From: Syngnathus acus
Taxonomy: Eukaryota; Chordata; Actinopteri; Syngnathiformes; Syngnathidae
Direction of reading: 5' to 3'
Assembly: GCF_901709675.1 (NCBI RefSeq)
Contig: NC_051092.1
Location: 7,382,491-7,446,490 of the forward strand
Length of the DNA stretch: 64,000 nucleotides
Part shown: positions 1 to 29,600 of the stretch, piece after piece
How the letters are laid out: the number at the start of each line of letters is the position of its first letter
Position numbering within the stretch: position 1 is the first letter of the stretch
The notes under the pieces: generated by a model
What the model was told of the DNA's origin: nothing
Databases searched by the model: none
Seen by the model: only the letters and a program-made list of their open reading frames with translations
Made by a program: the position numbers and the translations under genes

Positions 1-64
1 TCAGCATTGCCCTCAAATGGATTTGACAAATTGTTGAAACTGATGATTGAAACTTCTATCTTAG

Positions 65-6106
<6,042 letters not shown>

Positions 6107-8400
6107 GTCAACTCTCAAGGCGAAAACTCAAGTTGTCTTTGTCGTGTAAGATGTGCACCAAAAAGGACAGAGCCAGTGTTGTGAAGGTAAGAGAGGGGCC
6201 TTTTAGTGGCAAACGTGCTGACGCAGGAGCGCCCAGACTTGTGTGTACAGTGCGTTTTTGTGCCTTTGCTCATTCTGTGACCGGCCGCTAGGTGGCGACA
6301 GAAGCAAATAAACGCCTCCCATGACTTCTAAGTTGTCTTTATCTGTAGTGTTTGGCTTCTGTAAAAGTGGCTTAAAAGGTCGATGGGAGATTGAAGTCAT
6401 CACAGTGGAAGTCAATCAGTAAATGTAATGTTGAAAAGCACAGCTGCCGCGCAAATGTAAATGCAAGTAACTATTTTGTCTTAAAAACAAAATCACAAAT
6501 ATATTTTTCTTTATACATAATCCCTCCGTTTGTCTAGCATAGTACTTTGATAAGTTGGGTTGATGGTTTGGATCTGTTAATGTCACACATCAAATGTGAG
6601 AATCGAGAAGTAACACACCTGGAAAAAGTCGTCTCATGAATCGGTTCATTTCTGTGCAGCTTTTTACACCTCTGATGTCAGAACAGTTACTGCATGTTGC
6701 CTTTGTGTGGCAGCCCATTTGTGCGTGCGCGCGCACGTTTATCTGTTGACATTGTTGTATATGATGACCAAAGAATGTGAGCAGAGGAAAAACTCAGTTT
6801 CATATTTCAGTTAAATCATCTTGTCAAGTTCAGTTCTTAACACAGCACTGCACGCCGTGGCTGACATTCTTTTATCGTGCCACATTTCTATTGTGCGTGT
6901 TAATATCTTTAAAAGAGGTGGTGCTTGTTTTTTCAAACTGGCAATGCAGTCATGAAACGTGCCTGCATGTTCTTTTGTTTGCGAGTGTGGGTTAAGTGTC
7001 AGGATGCACATTGCACGACCTGCAGACATTAATGCTCAATTTATGTCTCGCGCTTGTAAGAATTGAAATCTTTATTTAATTTATGACTCCACTTGTGAAT
7101 CATTCGTTAGTTCTTTTAAGCACTGAAGCAGGCTGCAAAAATGTATTACAAAAAATATATATTTTGGCATCACGCTCCAACTTAGAATGTTTCACAACCG
7201 TTTCCTTTTTTGTCTACCTCAGACGGGTAGGGGAAGGGGAGCTTTATGTCAACCTTCAAGACGTCATGTCATATAGACTGCAGTACCTAATTCTATTCAT
7301 AGCTCCCTTTCTCATTGTAGTGCTACTACAAGAGTCAGCATTTCTGTCCCTGAAAGGAAACGTAAAATTGAGTTGGTGCAGTATTATTTTTCTTTTTTTA
7401 ACCGAGCACCACCACAGACTTGTAGATTAGACACTCTGTCATTCTTTTCGTTCTTCCAGTCTGCTGTCAAACATGTTAAGCAGCAAAACGATGTCTCGTG
7501 GTATGAAGGGTTTGATTTGATGGTTGTGGGTGAAGGTGTATGCCTTCACGCACTGTTACCTTTGTTTAGGTGGGCCAACATGTATTAAATAGTGACAAGA
7601 AATATTTTGTAATGCACACTCACTTGAATCAGTTCATTTTCTAATTCATGGCAATGAAAAACGTAAATAAAACATTCATAATTCTGTCATGTTTCCACTC
7701 TGAATTCTTACATTGTGGTAGGAACGTCTCAAAGAAATGCCAACTGTGAGTTTGATAGCAGAAATGTCAGATGCTAAAAATGAATACAGTATGAGGCACA
7801 TCTTGATTCAGGATTGTAAAACTTGGAAACGTTCCTTGCAGCATAATCTTAGCCTGCCCTAAAATATGCTTAATTCTTGCATGAATTTTTTGGGGGTTAA
7901 GCACTTCCTGTAAGTGTGCTTATGACAAAACCAAAATGCTCATTTCAACCAATCTTGAAAACATCCATATAACTGTCAACATAAACAACGTGTATAGTGT
8001 ACATATTTTTTAACATAAGATATTCCTATATTTTTCCCACATGAGGTAATTCCATAGTACACAAATAAGTGGGAAGAGACATGTTTTATAACTCCCACCA
8101 TTATCATGGTTTATACCTTGCACAACTCATTTGGGAGGAAAAATCTTTTCAAGAGCGCACACCCACTTACTTTGTACAAAAGACACATTGAGGTAAACTG
8201 AGAACCATTCTTACTCATCCACACCAAGAATCATGACAAACTTACCAGTAATACATCTGGTACTCATTGTTGTAAATCTGAATATTTTTCTGTTTTCACT
8301 GTCTTTGTAGTTGTATCATTGTTTTTATTATATGTTAGCACTTTGTTGAAACGAGCTGGTTGTATAAAGTTGTATTGTAAAATAAAGTAAATTATTAAAT
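6107..8400 (+). other. eea1: EEA1 3' UTR with alternative poly(A) signals
   Basis: There is no further coding exon between the EEA1 stop and the PLEKHG7 3' end. AATAAA hexamers on the plus strand lie at 6307, 7666 and 8381. The last is followed by an AT-rich stretch and is the best candidate for the distal 3' end (about 8400), giving a UTR up to 2.3 kb. The first would give a UTR of only about 220 nt. I saw no repeat or second gene here. The extent is inference from hexamers only. Confidence 0.55.
8381..8386 (+). terminator. eea1: Candidate distal poly(A) signal of EEA1
   Basis: An AATAAA hexamer sits in the context TTGTAAAATAAAGTAAATT, about 2.27 kb after the EEA1 stop codon. The next plus-strand features belong to the antisense neighbour. 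Cleavage would be expected near 8395-8415. Confidence 0.55.
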
Positions 8401-8536
8401 TAATTAAATTAACAAGTTAAATTAAAAAGTGAAGTAAATTAATAAGTAAATTAGGTAAATTCAAAAACACCCAATGTGATCCCATACCTTTATATAAAGA
8501 GAAACACTGTACCAAAATGTATTACATGTCCAAAGT

Positions 8537-8542
8537 TTTATT
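8537..8542 (-). terminator. plekhg7: Candidate poly(A) signal of PLEKHG7
   Basis: Read on the minus strand, TTTATT is AATAAA, 128 bp after the PLEKHG7 stop at 8670-8672. A short 3' UTR of about 150 nt is implied. The two genes therefore end tail-to-tail with about 150 bp between signals. Confidence 0.6.
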
Positions 8543-8669
8543 GGTAGACTACTACAGCAGTTGACTGTGTACGACATGCTAGTGGAATCATTGTCATTGG
8601 TGACACGGAACAGTGAAGTGCACGCGGACAACTGGGCATGTGCAATGGCATCTCGTGTAGCGGGACATT

Positions 8670-20062
<11,393 letters not shown>

Positions 20063-20950
20063 TTTAACCCCAAAGGCATCGTAGTGCAGCAGGCTTTCAG
20101 AAAGTGGAAGGTTTAGGGGTCTGGAAGCTTTGCTTCCTCTGACTGAAGGTCAGATCCTGGGGCATTCCAGCACAATTTACACCAAGATCCTGACAGAGAG
20201 AAGGAGGAGGGGGGCGTCAAATCCATACAGGCAAAACAGAAACAGTCTTACGGCATAATATTCATCTGAAGAGGACGTGGTAACAGCACACAACATTGAG
20301 AATTCACACGCGCCTACTCTTCTTTTAACGAGTCTTAGAAACCGTGGGAGCTCGCTGAAGGCAACAAAGTGGATTACAGGGTTTATTCCATGTGACAAGA
20401 GCACGACACAAAAGAGTCGCGCACAGGGCTGCGCGATCGAGGTTAATAGTTCACGTATGTGAACAGTCCAGCGTGTTGTACTTCCATTGGTAGATCATTC
20501 ATTATCGCGACTTTTGCCATGACTGTAACATTTTCATTGTTTTTCATTTAAAAGCGAGCCACTTGCTTCGGGCTCTTCCAGGAGGCAACAAAGGAACTCG
20601 ACGACGTCTTTTGCAACGTGAGAACACCTGCACCCGGCACACTATAACTCAGTAAAGTGGAACAAAGTCAGGTGTACTTACATGTGTGGAACGGAACGGC
20701 TGAGACGCGAACCAAGGGCGGCCGGCGGGGGCAAGAGAAGCGTGACCGGGGGAGGGAGTGCGTCCTGGTGCAGCTGGAAAGCCGGATCGAAGAGACGAAA
20801 TAAAATGCCCCGAAATGAATGAAACAAAATGAAATAGGCTGTGTGTCTGAGATCGTCTGTCAAACGAAACGACCACGTGAAAAGTGAAGAAGCTGGTGCT
20901 ATGCACTACATGGGGGCGTGGAGACTTTGGCAAGGCAAAGTTTAGGTGCG
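20063..20950 (-). promoter_or_regulatory. plekhg7: PLEKHG7 5' leader and promoter-proximal region
   Basis: The ATG-bearing exon extends upstream to an AG acceptor, giving an exon edge at 20189. A strong donor (ACACAT then gtaagt) on the minus strand at 20681-20676 suggests an untranslated first exon from 20682 to somewhere near 20800-20950 in a moderately GC-rich stretch. The leader holds a 22-codon uORF starting near 20158 and a 10-codon uORF (20079-20050) that overlaps the main start. The TSS itself is not visible. This is inference from motifs. Confidence 0.45.
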
Positions 20951-22597
20951 TCTGTGCACCGCCCGTATTGAATCATCAGAATTTGATTGTTTGCTTTGCA
21001 AATTATGTACAAACCTTTCATTAGTTTTATGGTTGTATAATATTTTTTTACTGGCACAGCGTTCCTTTTATCCAATGGAAATTATTTTTAAGAGGCACTA
21101 CTGGGAGCTGCAGTGATAGTTAAAAGTCAGAGCCATATTTTTACAAGCATAAAAAAGCTTGTTCGCTGGTTTAAACAACGGACGGTTGTTTTTATTCAAA
21201 CACGTTCAGCAGGTGGATCACCTGTTTGTGTACAATATGAACACTAGAGGGCGACGTAGATCAAATATTAAGACCTAGTGGTGCAGTGTCACTTGAGGGC
21301 TTGAGTGGCTTGATGTCCAGCGCCGCCTAAAGTAAATGGATAAATCATCAGCATCTTTTTTTTTCTCCTTTCCACTTTTCTTTTTTTTTCATCACAAAGG
21401 ATTCATTCCTCTCCATCCAGGTCTATCTTCTATTATACCGTTGTTCCCTCATGTCTATCAACCATCTATTAGCTCTCTTTTCTGGCAGATCCATTCTAAC
21501 CCTTCTGCCATTATCTCTCCTCTGAATGTGTCCTAACAATCAAAGTCTGGTCTCTATAATTTTACAACCTTTGACCCGGTAGCTCCGAGAATCTCATCAT
21601 CAACAGCAGCCTAGCCTTATAAACCTTTGCTTTTGTCAGTCCAATCTTTTGGCTATTTGAGATATATAGCTTCCTCGGAAATGTGTATAGCTCCTAGTTA
21701 AGCCGCTCCAGCATTTAATTTTACATTCTGAATTATATTTTATTTTCTCAGTCCCCCTGTGTATCAATCAAGCCCCCTTTTAGCAACAGGGGAGACGAAA
21801 TAATCCTGGAGCTCGTCACTGCTGTGTCTGTACTAACAAACTGATGTTCTTCGCCCCTCTTTCATGATCTTTTTTTAATTGACTAGAAACAAATCTACAG
21901 CAGAGACTTCTTGGTGTATATGAAACTCCAGGCAGAGAAGACGTTCAACCCCCTCATGACCAGACTACAAATGAAGCCACCGCTTTCTAAATGAACCTTT
22001 CACTCCGCCTTCAATTGCACTTGCAAAAACAGCAATTCATCACCAAGCCACTAAAATTACACTTTCAATTAGTGTGAGGTCACAATTTGACAAAACGATA
22101 TGTTAAGATATGGTGTATTGTGTTTTCAAACCACTCATTTAGTTCTGCTTGCTTTTCAAGCACAATAAATTATGATGCTTCTGTTTCTTTTTTACAACTA
22201 ATGCTTGACTTTTTCAGAGCTGTACAACTCACATTTACTTTAATTGATCAACGCAGTTGATCAGTTGTTGATCAATTACCAGTAGTTCAAAAAATGATTT
22301 TTGATAGTGACAGCTTTTCTTGCTTGCAGCTGTTTTTGCAAGCTAGATGGTGCTTCCCGAGCTTTCAATGTAGTTTTATAGTAACAAGATACTGACGAAG
22401 TGTGATGAAAAGCACATAGAAATAGAAATCTGATCATTTGGACATTTTAAAGTTAAAATAGCTCTGGTGGATTAAAAGATTATCAAGCCATAGACAATTT
22501 ATCTGTGAGCCCCGATTTAAGGGTCTCCCGAGCACACCACACACGATAGGATTCACTGCTACAATTATCCTTCGAGCAATTCCGAAAATGGGGGCCA

Positions 22598-22640
22598 AAC
22601 AACAAACAAACAAACAAACAAACAAACAAATAAACAAACT
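22598..22640. repeat. (CAAA)n simple repeat
   Basis: About ten units of CAAA, slightly interrupted, in the intergenic region. Confidence 0.92.
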
Positions 22641-22897
22641 TACAGGTGCAGTTCATTTGTTTTAGTTGTTGTCATTAACTTACTTAGCCTTTTGTGATAG
22701 CCAGTTTACAACATAAGCAAAGGAAAACACTGTTTAATAGCATGTCCAGTGTTTTTTTTTCATCTCAGTACAATGCAAGTTAATTAAATAGTTAAATTAT
22801 TTTGTAAGCAGGGAAGTATTTTATTATTTTGTCAAGTTATTCAAATGAATAGCTATCTAATATAATTGATAGCAACAATTGTTATTGTTTCATAGGT

Positions 22898-23110
22898 CAG
22901 GGATTGTCAACCTGTGGTCCGCGGCTCTCTAGTGGTCCGTAGCGGTATTGCAGGTAATCTGCGAAATTGGAAATGGAAAACAATTGTGACATTTTTAAAA
23001 ATAAAATTGATTCATTATTTAGACTTGATTTATTTTCCAGCTAATTTTGTGAATCATTTACCCATCCAAATGATGTCAAATGTAGCTGAGATTCCCAAAA
23101 TAGACATACA
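22898..23110 (+). mobile_element. Dispersed element, copy in plus orientation
   Basis: It starts CAGGGATTGTCAACCTGTGG and continues with 'tggtccgtagcggtattgcagg' and 'gaaattggaaatggaaaac'. The same sequence is found inverted at about 33650-33834. The CAGGGATTGTCAACC end resembles hAT termini. The 3' limit is approximate. Confidence 0.6.
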
Positions 23111-23270
23111 GATGCAAATAAATAGGTCTATCCTCCTTCGGTATCACCAAAGCAGTGTTCTTTTCTTTTCTTTTTGAATACTCTTGTGCTTAGGGACAGT
23201 GTGAGTAAATATACCAGCTCTGATTTAAAACGTCTGTCTATGATCCATTGAAAAGAAACGACGCGTGTTA

Positions 23271-23610
23271 TAGTGAGAGGGCTTGGTGTTAAGGAGAAGT
23301 GAGCGGACGGAATTTGCTCAGAGGCCTGACAGCAGCAGCAGTCTCCGCCCCCTTGAAGTGGATGTGAAAAGCAGATCTCTGCCACTCTGACATACAGGAA
23401 GAAGTTCAAAAAGGCTGACAGAAGACGCCACTTCGTTTGCAAGACATTGGCACGTCCTTTGCTCTACTTGAATGGGCCAGCTGATCAAGTCGAACATGAA
23501 GAGGGAAGGTTGATGATCTGGACGAGCGCAGCGTAACGCGTGGATTACTTCAAGCAAAGACGTGTGGGGGGCAATGGGGGAAGTTTGAAGCAGATCATCA
23601 CGTCTCCAAA
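23271..23610 (+). promoter_or_regulatory. itpr2: ITPR2 5' leader with upstream ORFs
   Basis: The stretch before the ITPR2 ATG at 23611 is less AT-rich than its surroundings and holds three short uORFs: 23472-23513 (13 codons), 23513-23536 (7 codons) and 23574-23588 (4 codons). The first two overlap by one base as TGATG. The main ATG has A at -3. The leader 5' end is not defined; part of it could be spliced. Confidence 0.45.
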
Positions 23611-26600
23611 ATGTCAGACCACAGATCCAGTTTCCTTCACATTGGAGACATCGTGTCTCTCTGCGCGGAAGGCTCGGTCAACGGCTTCATAAGTACTTTG
23701 GGGTACGTCGCTCCTCGTCGTTCCCTGTCTCTTTCAAACTCCGCAATCTGGATTTAACTCCGGTACTTCCACGTGTGTTTGTATGTCTCGCTCTCTTTTG
23801 CACCCCCACCCCGCTCTTTCTCGCAAAATCACACAAATATGTAAATGTGAAAGCACAGTCGCTTGACGCAAATGCAACAGGTATGCAAAGCAGGAAGTCA
23901 AGTGCAAACGATTACGATCAACTTTCTTTTCCTTTTTGGCTCAGTCCCATTGAGGAGGAAGTGGCGCTTACCAGTGCCATGCTGCTTGCATACTTCAAAA
24001 GTCCCCACTTGAATGACATGAGTATCAGCAGTCAACTCTAAAACAATGCAGGGTGGAGACTGAAGACTCATGACACTTTACTCGTGACGTTTTCAATATT
24101 AGAGCACTTATTTTTGCTTGCACATCACAATGCTCTTTTTATATGGAAAGAATAGTGGGTTAGCAACCACTTAACAAGAGAATTGCATCCAATTCAAAGC
24201 CTGAAAAAATAACACTAGGGATGGGCAAGTGCATATCAGGTGTCAGTCTGGGTTGATATGGGACTTATTTCAAGGTATCGGAACCTTGTGAAGTACTCTG
24301 ATACCAGGCACTGATGCATAAGGCAAAAAAATGTGTTATCAAAAAAAGTCTTCTATACCTGTGGTTGCTACTATATTTTAGCTGTTTGACGCATTGATAT
24401 GTCTCACCATGTGTGTCAAAGACACAATTATCTGTCAATTTTGGACATTTTATACATCATAAATAACAGAGGTATTGATACTTGGCATTGGTAATGGTGA
24501 ACATACTCGTATTAGTCTGGGAAAAAAAAGTGCTTTTGCACAAACCTACGTACGCGTTACCACAAAATGCAATTTTTACGTAGAACGTTTCATCATCTTT
24601 GTTTAGCAATTTAAAATAGTGTTTTCCAACACTTTTTGAGCCAAGTGCCATATTTATCGAAAGGAAAAAATATTCTGGTCATATACTAAAATAAAATAAT
24701 CTCACATCAATTTACTCACAAGTTTACTGATTCTATGTGTCTGTTAAATTCAACACAATCTCTCATTCCTTCATATGAATGCAACAGGTGGATACGGAGG
24801 TCAGTTGTACCTTTTGCCATCTAGCGGAAGAACATTTAATTTGCGTAGCATGTCACATGTTGCTGGCAGAGATAGATGAACAAACAAATGTAATCGAAAA
24901 ATGTTCTGACCACTTTGGACCACATACCACGTGACAGCCTTTTTTGCTGCTCTCCCGTATCGGTGTGAAAACAACACTGTGCAGGTCACTGCTATCTTGG
25001 AAAAATATTCATGCTAGGCCTAAACCAATAAAAAACATATTTACATCACAGTATGTGAATACCAATAGGGCTGTGGAATATATTGAAGAAATATCGATCA
25101 CGATATTGGCTCAAGCAATATGCATATCACAAAGACTTGCAATAAGTTTATTTTGGAATTGTATGCGTCTAGCTGAATTTGACCAGTCAGACGCAAACTT
25201 AAATGTGCATCGCCATCCAATAGTTGAATATTATTTTGGCTAAAATGCATTGAGCTTGCTTATTTTACAGAATGACATATTGCATGCCTTTTTTTTTTTC
25301 CCCTTCATTCTTTCTAATATCGAGCTGGCTACAAAAACTGAGTATTGGTCGTTTGTCTTCGAGATAATATGAAAAATACAGTAAACTTAGGAAACACCCA
25401 TCTTAAGTCGGTTGGCTAGTTCTAAGTTGTTCCTGTCTACTTAATTCAACTCAGTCGTGATTGACTATGAATGGTAGTGAAACGATTAATCATTCAATCG
25501 ACAACTAATAGATAATCATAACAAACATAATATTGAATGTTTTAAGAGATTGAGTGGTGGTTTGTTTTTCAACATTGTTCTTTCACCAAGTGGTGCTGCC
25601 ATGGACCATTACCTCCACATTTCCAGCTGCTATGAGCACCAGAGAAAAATAATTTTGGTTTAGCAATTTAGTTTCAGTAATCTGATTGCACATCAAACTT
25701 TTTGTTGAGTCATTTTTGTGAACAGGTAAAAGGCGCATCACTTCTGCAATGCATTATCTCAATCAATTGTGTCATTTTTCAGTCTGCTCGTGACATCATA
25801 TTCAAGGTGTAGTGGTTTAATGGACACATAGTGTAAGCATTTCAGGGTGGGATCTGAATCCTTCAAAATAAGCAAGATCAACTAGTTGAAGAATGACTTT
25901 GCCCCACCCTCTCTTTCTCAATCGTACCTTCTTTGTTCCTCAAAACAGTTTTTAAAACCAGATTTTCTCGCCATTTGTTCTTCTTTTAATTTTAAATTTG
26001 ATGTTTGTATTTGGCATTTGCTTTTGTTGTGTTCTTTCTCATTTGGGTCCTGAGAGGGAACCACATTTCTAATTTCGATCTTTTAAAAAAACCTATTTAA
26101 AAATGTAAATTTAAAATACATCAAATAAAAATGTTCTACACTATTTAGGTCTTCAATATGGAATTTCACAGAGAAGGCTCCTAATATTGAATAACACCGA
26201 TGTTAATGCAAACAGACAAACAGGAACAGTAAATATAAAAGTGTCCATGATTTGATTGTATGGCTAAGCAGTAAAATAAATTTCCCAAACAAGAGCTCTT
26301 AACCCATTGAGGCAAAGAGCCCAACCCCTGTGAGCACACTTTAAGGTGAGCTGGGCGTAGTGCCTTTGTTTGCATTGGTTAACATGAAATCTCTTCACCC
26401 CCTACACACCTTTACAGTCCAAACAACCAGAAGCCAGAAGGTTATTAGAAGTTGACCCGGAGCCGTCTGGCCAGATTCATCTGAGCCTTTTCCAACTTGG
26501 ATTTTGTTCTCTAATTTGATGCTGTCATCCTTCACTGTTGTGTTAACTGCCTTTGTACCACAGTCTGAACCTGACAGAAACCGACAGAATGACAAAGGTG

Positions 26601-29600
26601 GCAGCAATTGACAGCGGCTCCTAAATCATCATTAAAAAAAACAACATTCTAAGTTGCCACAGTGTAAAGCTAAGCCTTGTTAAAATATGAAAGTTGCTCA
26701 CTTTTGGTCTTCTTTAAAGAAAGCACTTTGTTGGGGTTTCCTCTTTTTACAATCATAAATATGCTCAGAAGTAATTCATCCTGTTTAAGGTGCATAGTAG
26801 TGTGATGACGATTGACCTCAATTTAACTTTTCTGGAATGTTTTGCTCATGTTTTGATCTGAATAGAATTTTGCTTTACTGGTGCCAGGCTTTCTTTTATT
26901 TTTTTCTTTGCTGCATGCTGTAAGTCTTCTAAGTTTGTCATTGGCGCTCTACTTAACAGGTTGAAGCATGCAACAGCAAGCCTGTGTGGTGTAAAATATT
27001 CTCCACGTGCAATGTGTTTCTTCTTTCCCCCTTCCTTTTCCTTGACACAACTCTGAATATTTTTCAGTTCTCCCCTTTCTATCTTGTTTCACTGCATTTA
27101 ACGCCGTCTTCTGGGCTATAATTAGCTCCTGTGTGTCCAGCCTGGTTTCTTTATCTGTGGTTCATGGTTAACCCAGTTACAGAGCAAACCGGACACACTG
27201 ATTGCGATCGTCAACGCTCCTCCTCTGTACTCCTTTCTCTGTGGATATGCGTTATTTCTTTGTGAGCTTTTGGCACTTTACTGTTCACTTATGGAAGTTA
27301 TGGAATGAATCAGAGAGAGCCGTGCTTATCGAAGCAGTTTGCAGCATTGCATGAATTGGGTGAATTGTGCTTTGCATTGCAGCAGAATGAGTGGTTTTGC
27401 TTGTTCTTATCAGCCTTTGTATAGTGAGATTGAATTACATGCTCTTTGACGAGAAATACAGCCAGTGGTAGTGTAGCAAAGATAATGCGGCAATAAAACT
27501 GTCAATATCCACTGACCACAACTTCACAATATAACGACCTCCATCCATGTAGAGCAGGGGTGTCAAACTTTTTTTTTTTCGCGGGCCGCATTGTTTCTTT
27601 CGGAGGGCCATTATGACTGTCAACCCAAATAAATGTATGAGCACCTCATATTATATACAGTAAAAGCTATAAAACAAATTAACAAATAACTCGTTTTCAA
27701 ATCAGATGAGTAAAAACTGGTCAAATATAAAAAAAAAAGATATTAGAAGTGAAGACAATTTGCAATATTAGTAATGACACACGAATTGATGCACAATTTG
27801 TCTTCGCAGACCACATAAAATGATGTGGCAGGCCGTATCTGGCCCCCGGGCCTTGAGTTTGACACCTGTGATGTAGAGAATGGCATAATAAGCTGCTAAG
27901 CGATTAAGAATTCAGTTAGTTGTGTGCAATTATGTAATTGTTTATTAGTGGGCTATCATGGGCTAATCATTCTGAACATGTATACATATTGCACATTCTT
28001 TTTGGATGAAAAATAGTCCGTGAGTTTCTTTTTTGTGTCTGCATACTTGGCTGTCTCTGCCGCCATTGAAATGTCATGCGCTCCTGCTAAGTGCAACAGC
28101 AATGCTTTTAGCCTAGCATCTCCATTTATGTTCATGGCAGTGGTGTAGTTGTCAAACCTTTGATTGATGGGCTAAATATGGGCTTCTTGATTGCAACCTG
28201 CAGAGATTCTATTCATTCAGTCTCAACTTGTTTTGCTCTGTAAAGAACTTAGAACGTAGTACTCTCATTTACGCAATTTATTTTATACCACTTTACACAT
28301 TTTTAAATGGATGCCCCTTTGACCCTTGACACAGCTCATTAGTGCAGGAGTGTCTAGAATTGTAGCCCAGTCATTAGTAATGTTGACTTTCTAATCAACA
28401 CTGAACAGTTTCCTCTCGTGGCAACATCCCACTGTTGCTCGCTTTAGTAGCCTTCAATGGACGAACAAGAACTATGCACCCGCTTGATAACGGAGAGCAA
28501 AAATATGTCAACGCCAGGCACGCACTTTCATGGCTAGTGTACAATAATAATAGCCGCAAGGACACCAGTTACGATGTTGATTGCACTTCTTTTGCTCTTT
28601 TTTTGCAGTCTTGTCGATGACAGATGTGTAGTCCAGCCTGATGCAGGAGACTTGGCAAACCCTCCCAAAAAGTTCAGAGGTATGTGGAATTGATCTCACT
28701 CATAGAAATCACTCGGGGTGCACCATGTGCTTCTTATGTGTCACTGTTACTCCAGTGATGTTTTGTTGCATTTAGCTGACTCTTCTGGCCTCTGCTGGGT
28801 AAACAAACATGACCTCCAACTAAAGTGCACCTTTGCCATAATCAAAGTCTGACTCACGCAAGTAACACCAGCATGCCTGACTGCTTTGTTCGTTTGCTTT
28901 ACAGATTGCCTCTTCAAGGTGTGTCCCATGAACAGGTACTCTGCCCAGAAGCAATTTTGGAAGGCAAAACAAGGGAAACAAGGGAGCAACACACAAGCAG
29001 ACTTATTCAAAAAATTACAGGTTAAACCTCAGGCAGCCCACATCATCCGTTAAATATCTTATATGCGTGCCTTATAACAAATCCTCTAACTGTTTTTGCT
29101 TCCCAGCATGCAGCAGAGCTTGAGCAGAAGCAGAATGAATCTGAAAACAAGAAGCTCCTTGGAGAAGTTGTCAAGTACAGTAATGTTGTCCAGGTACAGT
29201 CAGTCTGCAATTCAAGTTGTCCTTCACGCCACAACCTGCTTTTCTTTATCGTGTTAATCGTGGCTTGTCACTATAGTTGCAATCGGCTCCAGTAATCATT
29301 CCTCGTGTATGTAATTAAATTACTTTAATTTAATAAGGGCAGGTTGTGCTTTAACTGGTTTTCCATGGAATTGAGATTTGGCATTATACTGTCAGCCTGT
29401 GAACGTGCCTAATTCCTGGCTCTCAGCTCCTGCACATCAAGAGTAACAAGTACTTGACGGTAAACAAGCGTCTCCCTGCCTTGCTGGAAAAAAATGCCAT
29501 GCGAGTTTCTCTGGACCCGGCTGGGAACGAGGGCTCCTGGTTCTACATTCAGCCTTTCTGGAAGCTGCGCAGCGAAGGAGACAATGTAGGTGCCCATCTG

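Larger units (their letters stand above)
20951..23270. other. Intergenic region between divergent PLEKHG7 and ITPR2
   Basis: No coding exon was found on either strand. It contains a short (CAAA)n tract near 22600-22640 and part of a dispersed repeat from 22898. Promoters of both divergent genes must lie at its edges, but no TATA box or clear CpG island could be assigned. Confidence 0.5.
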
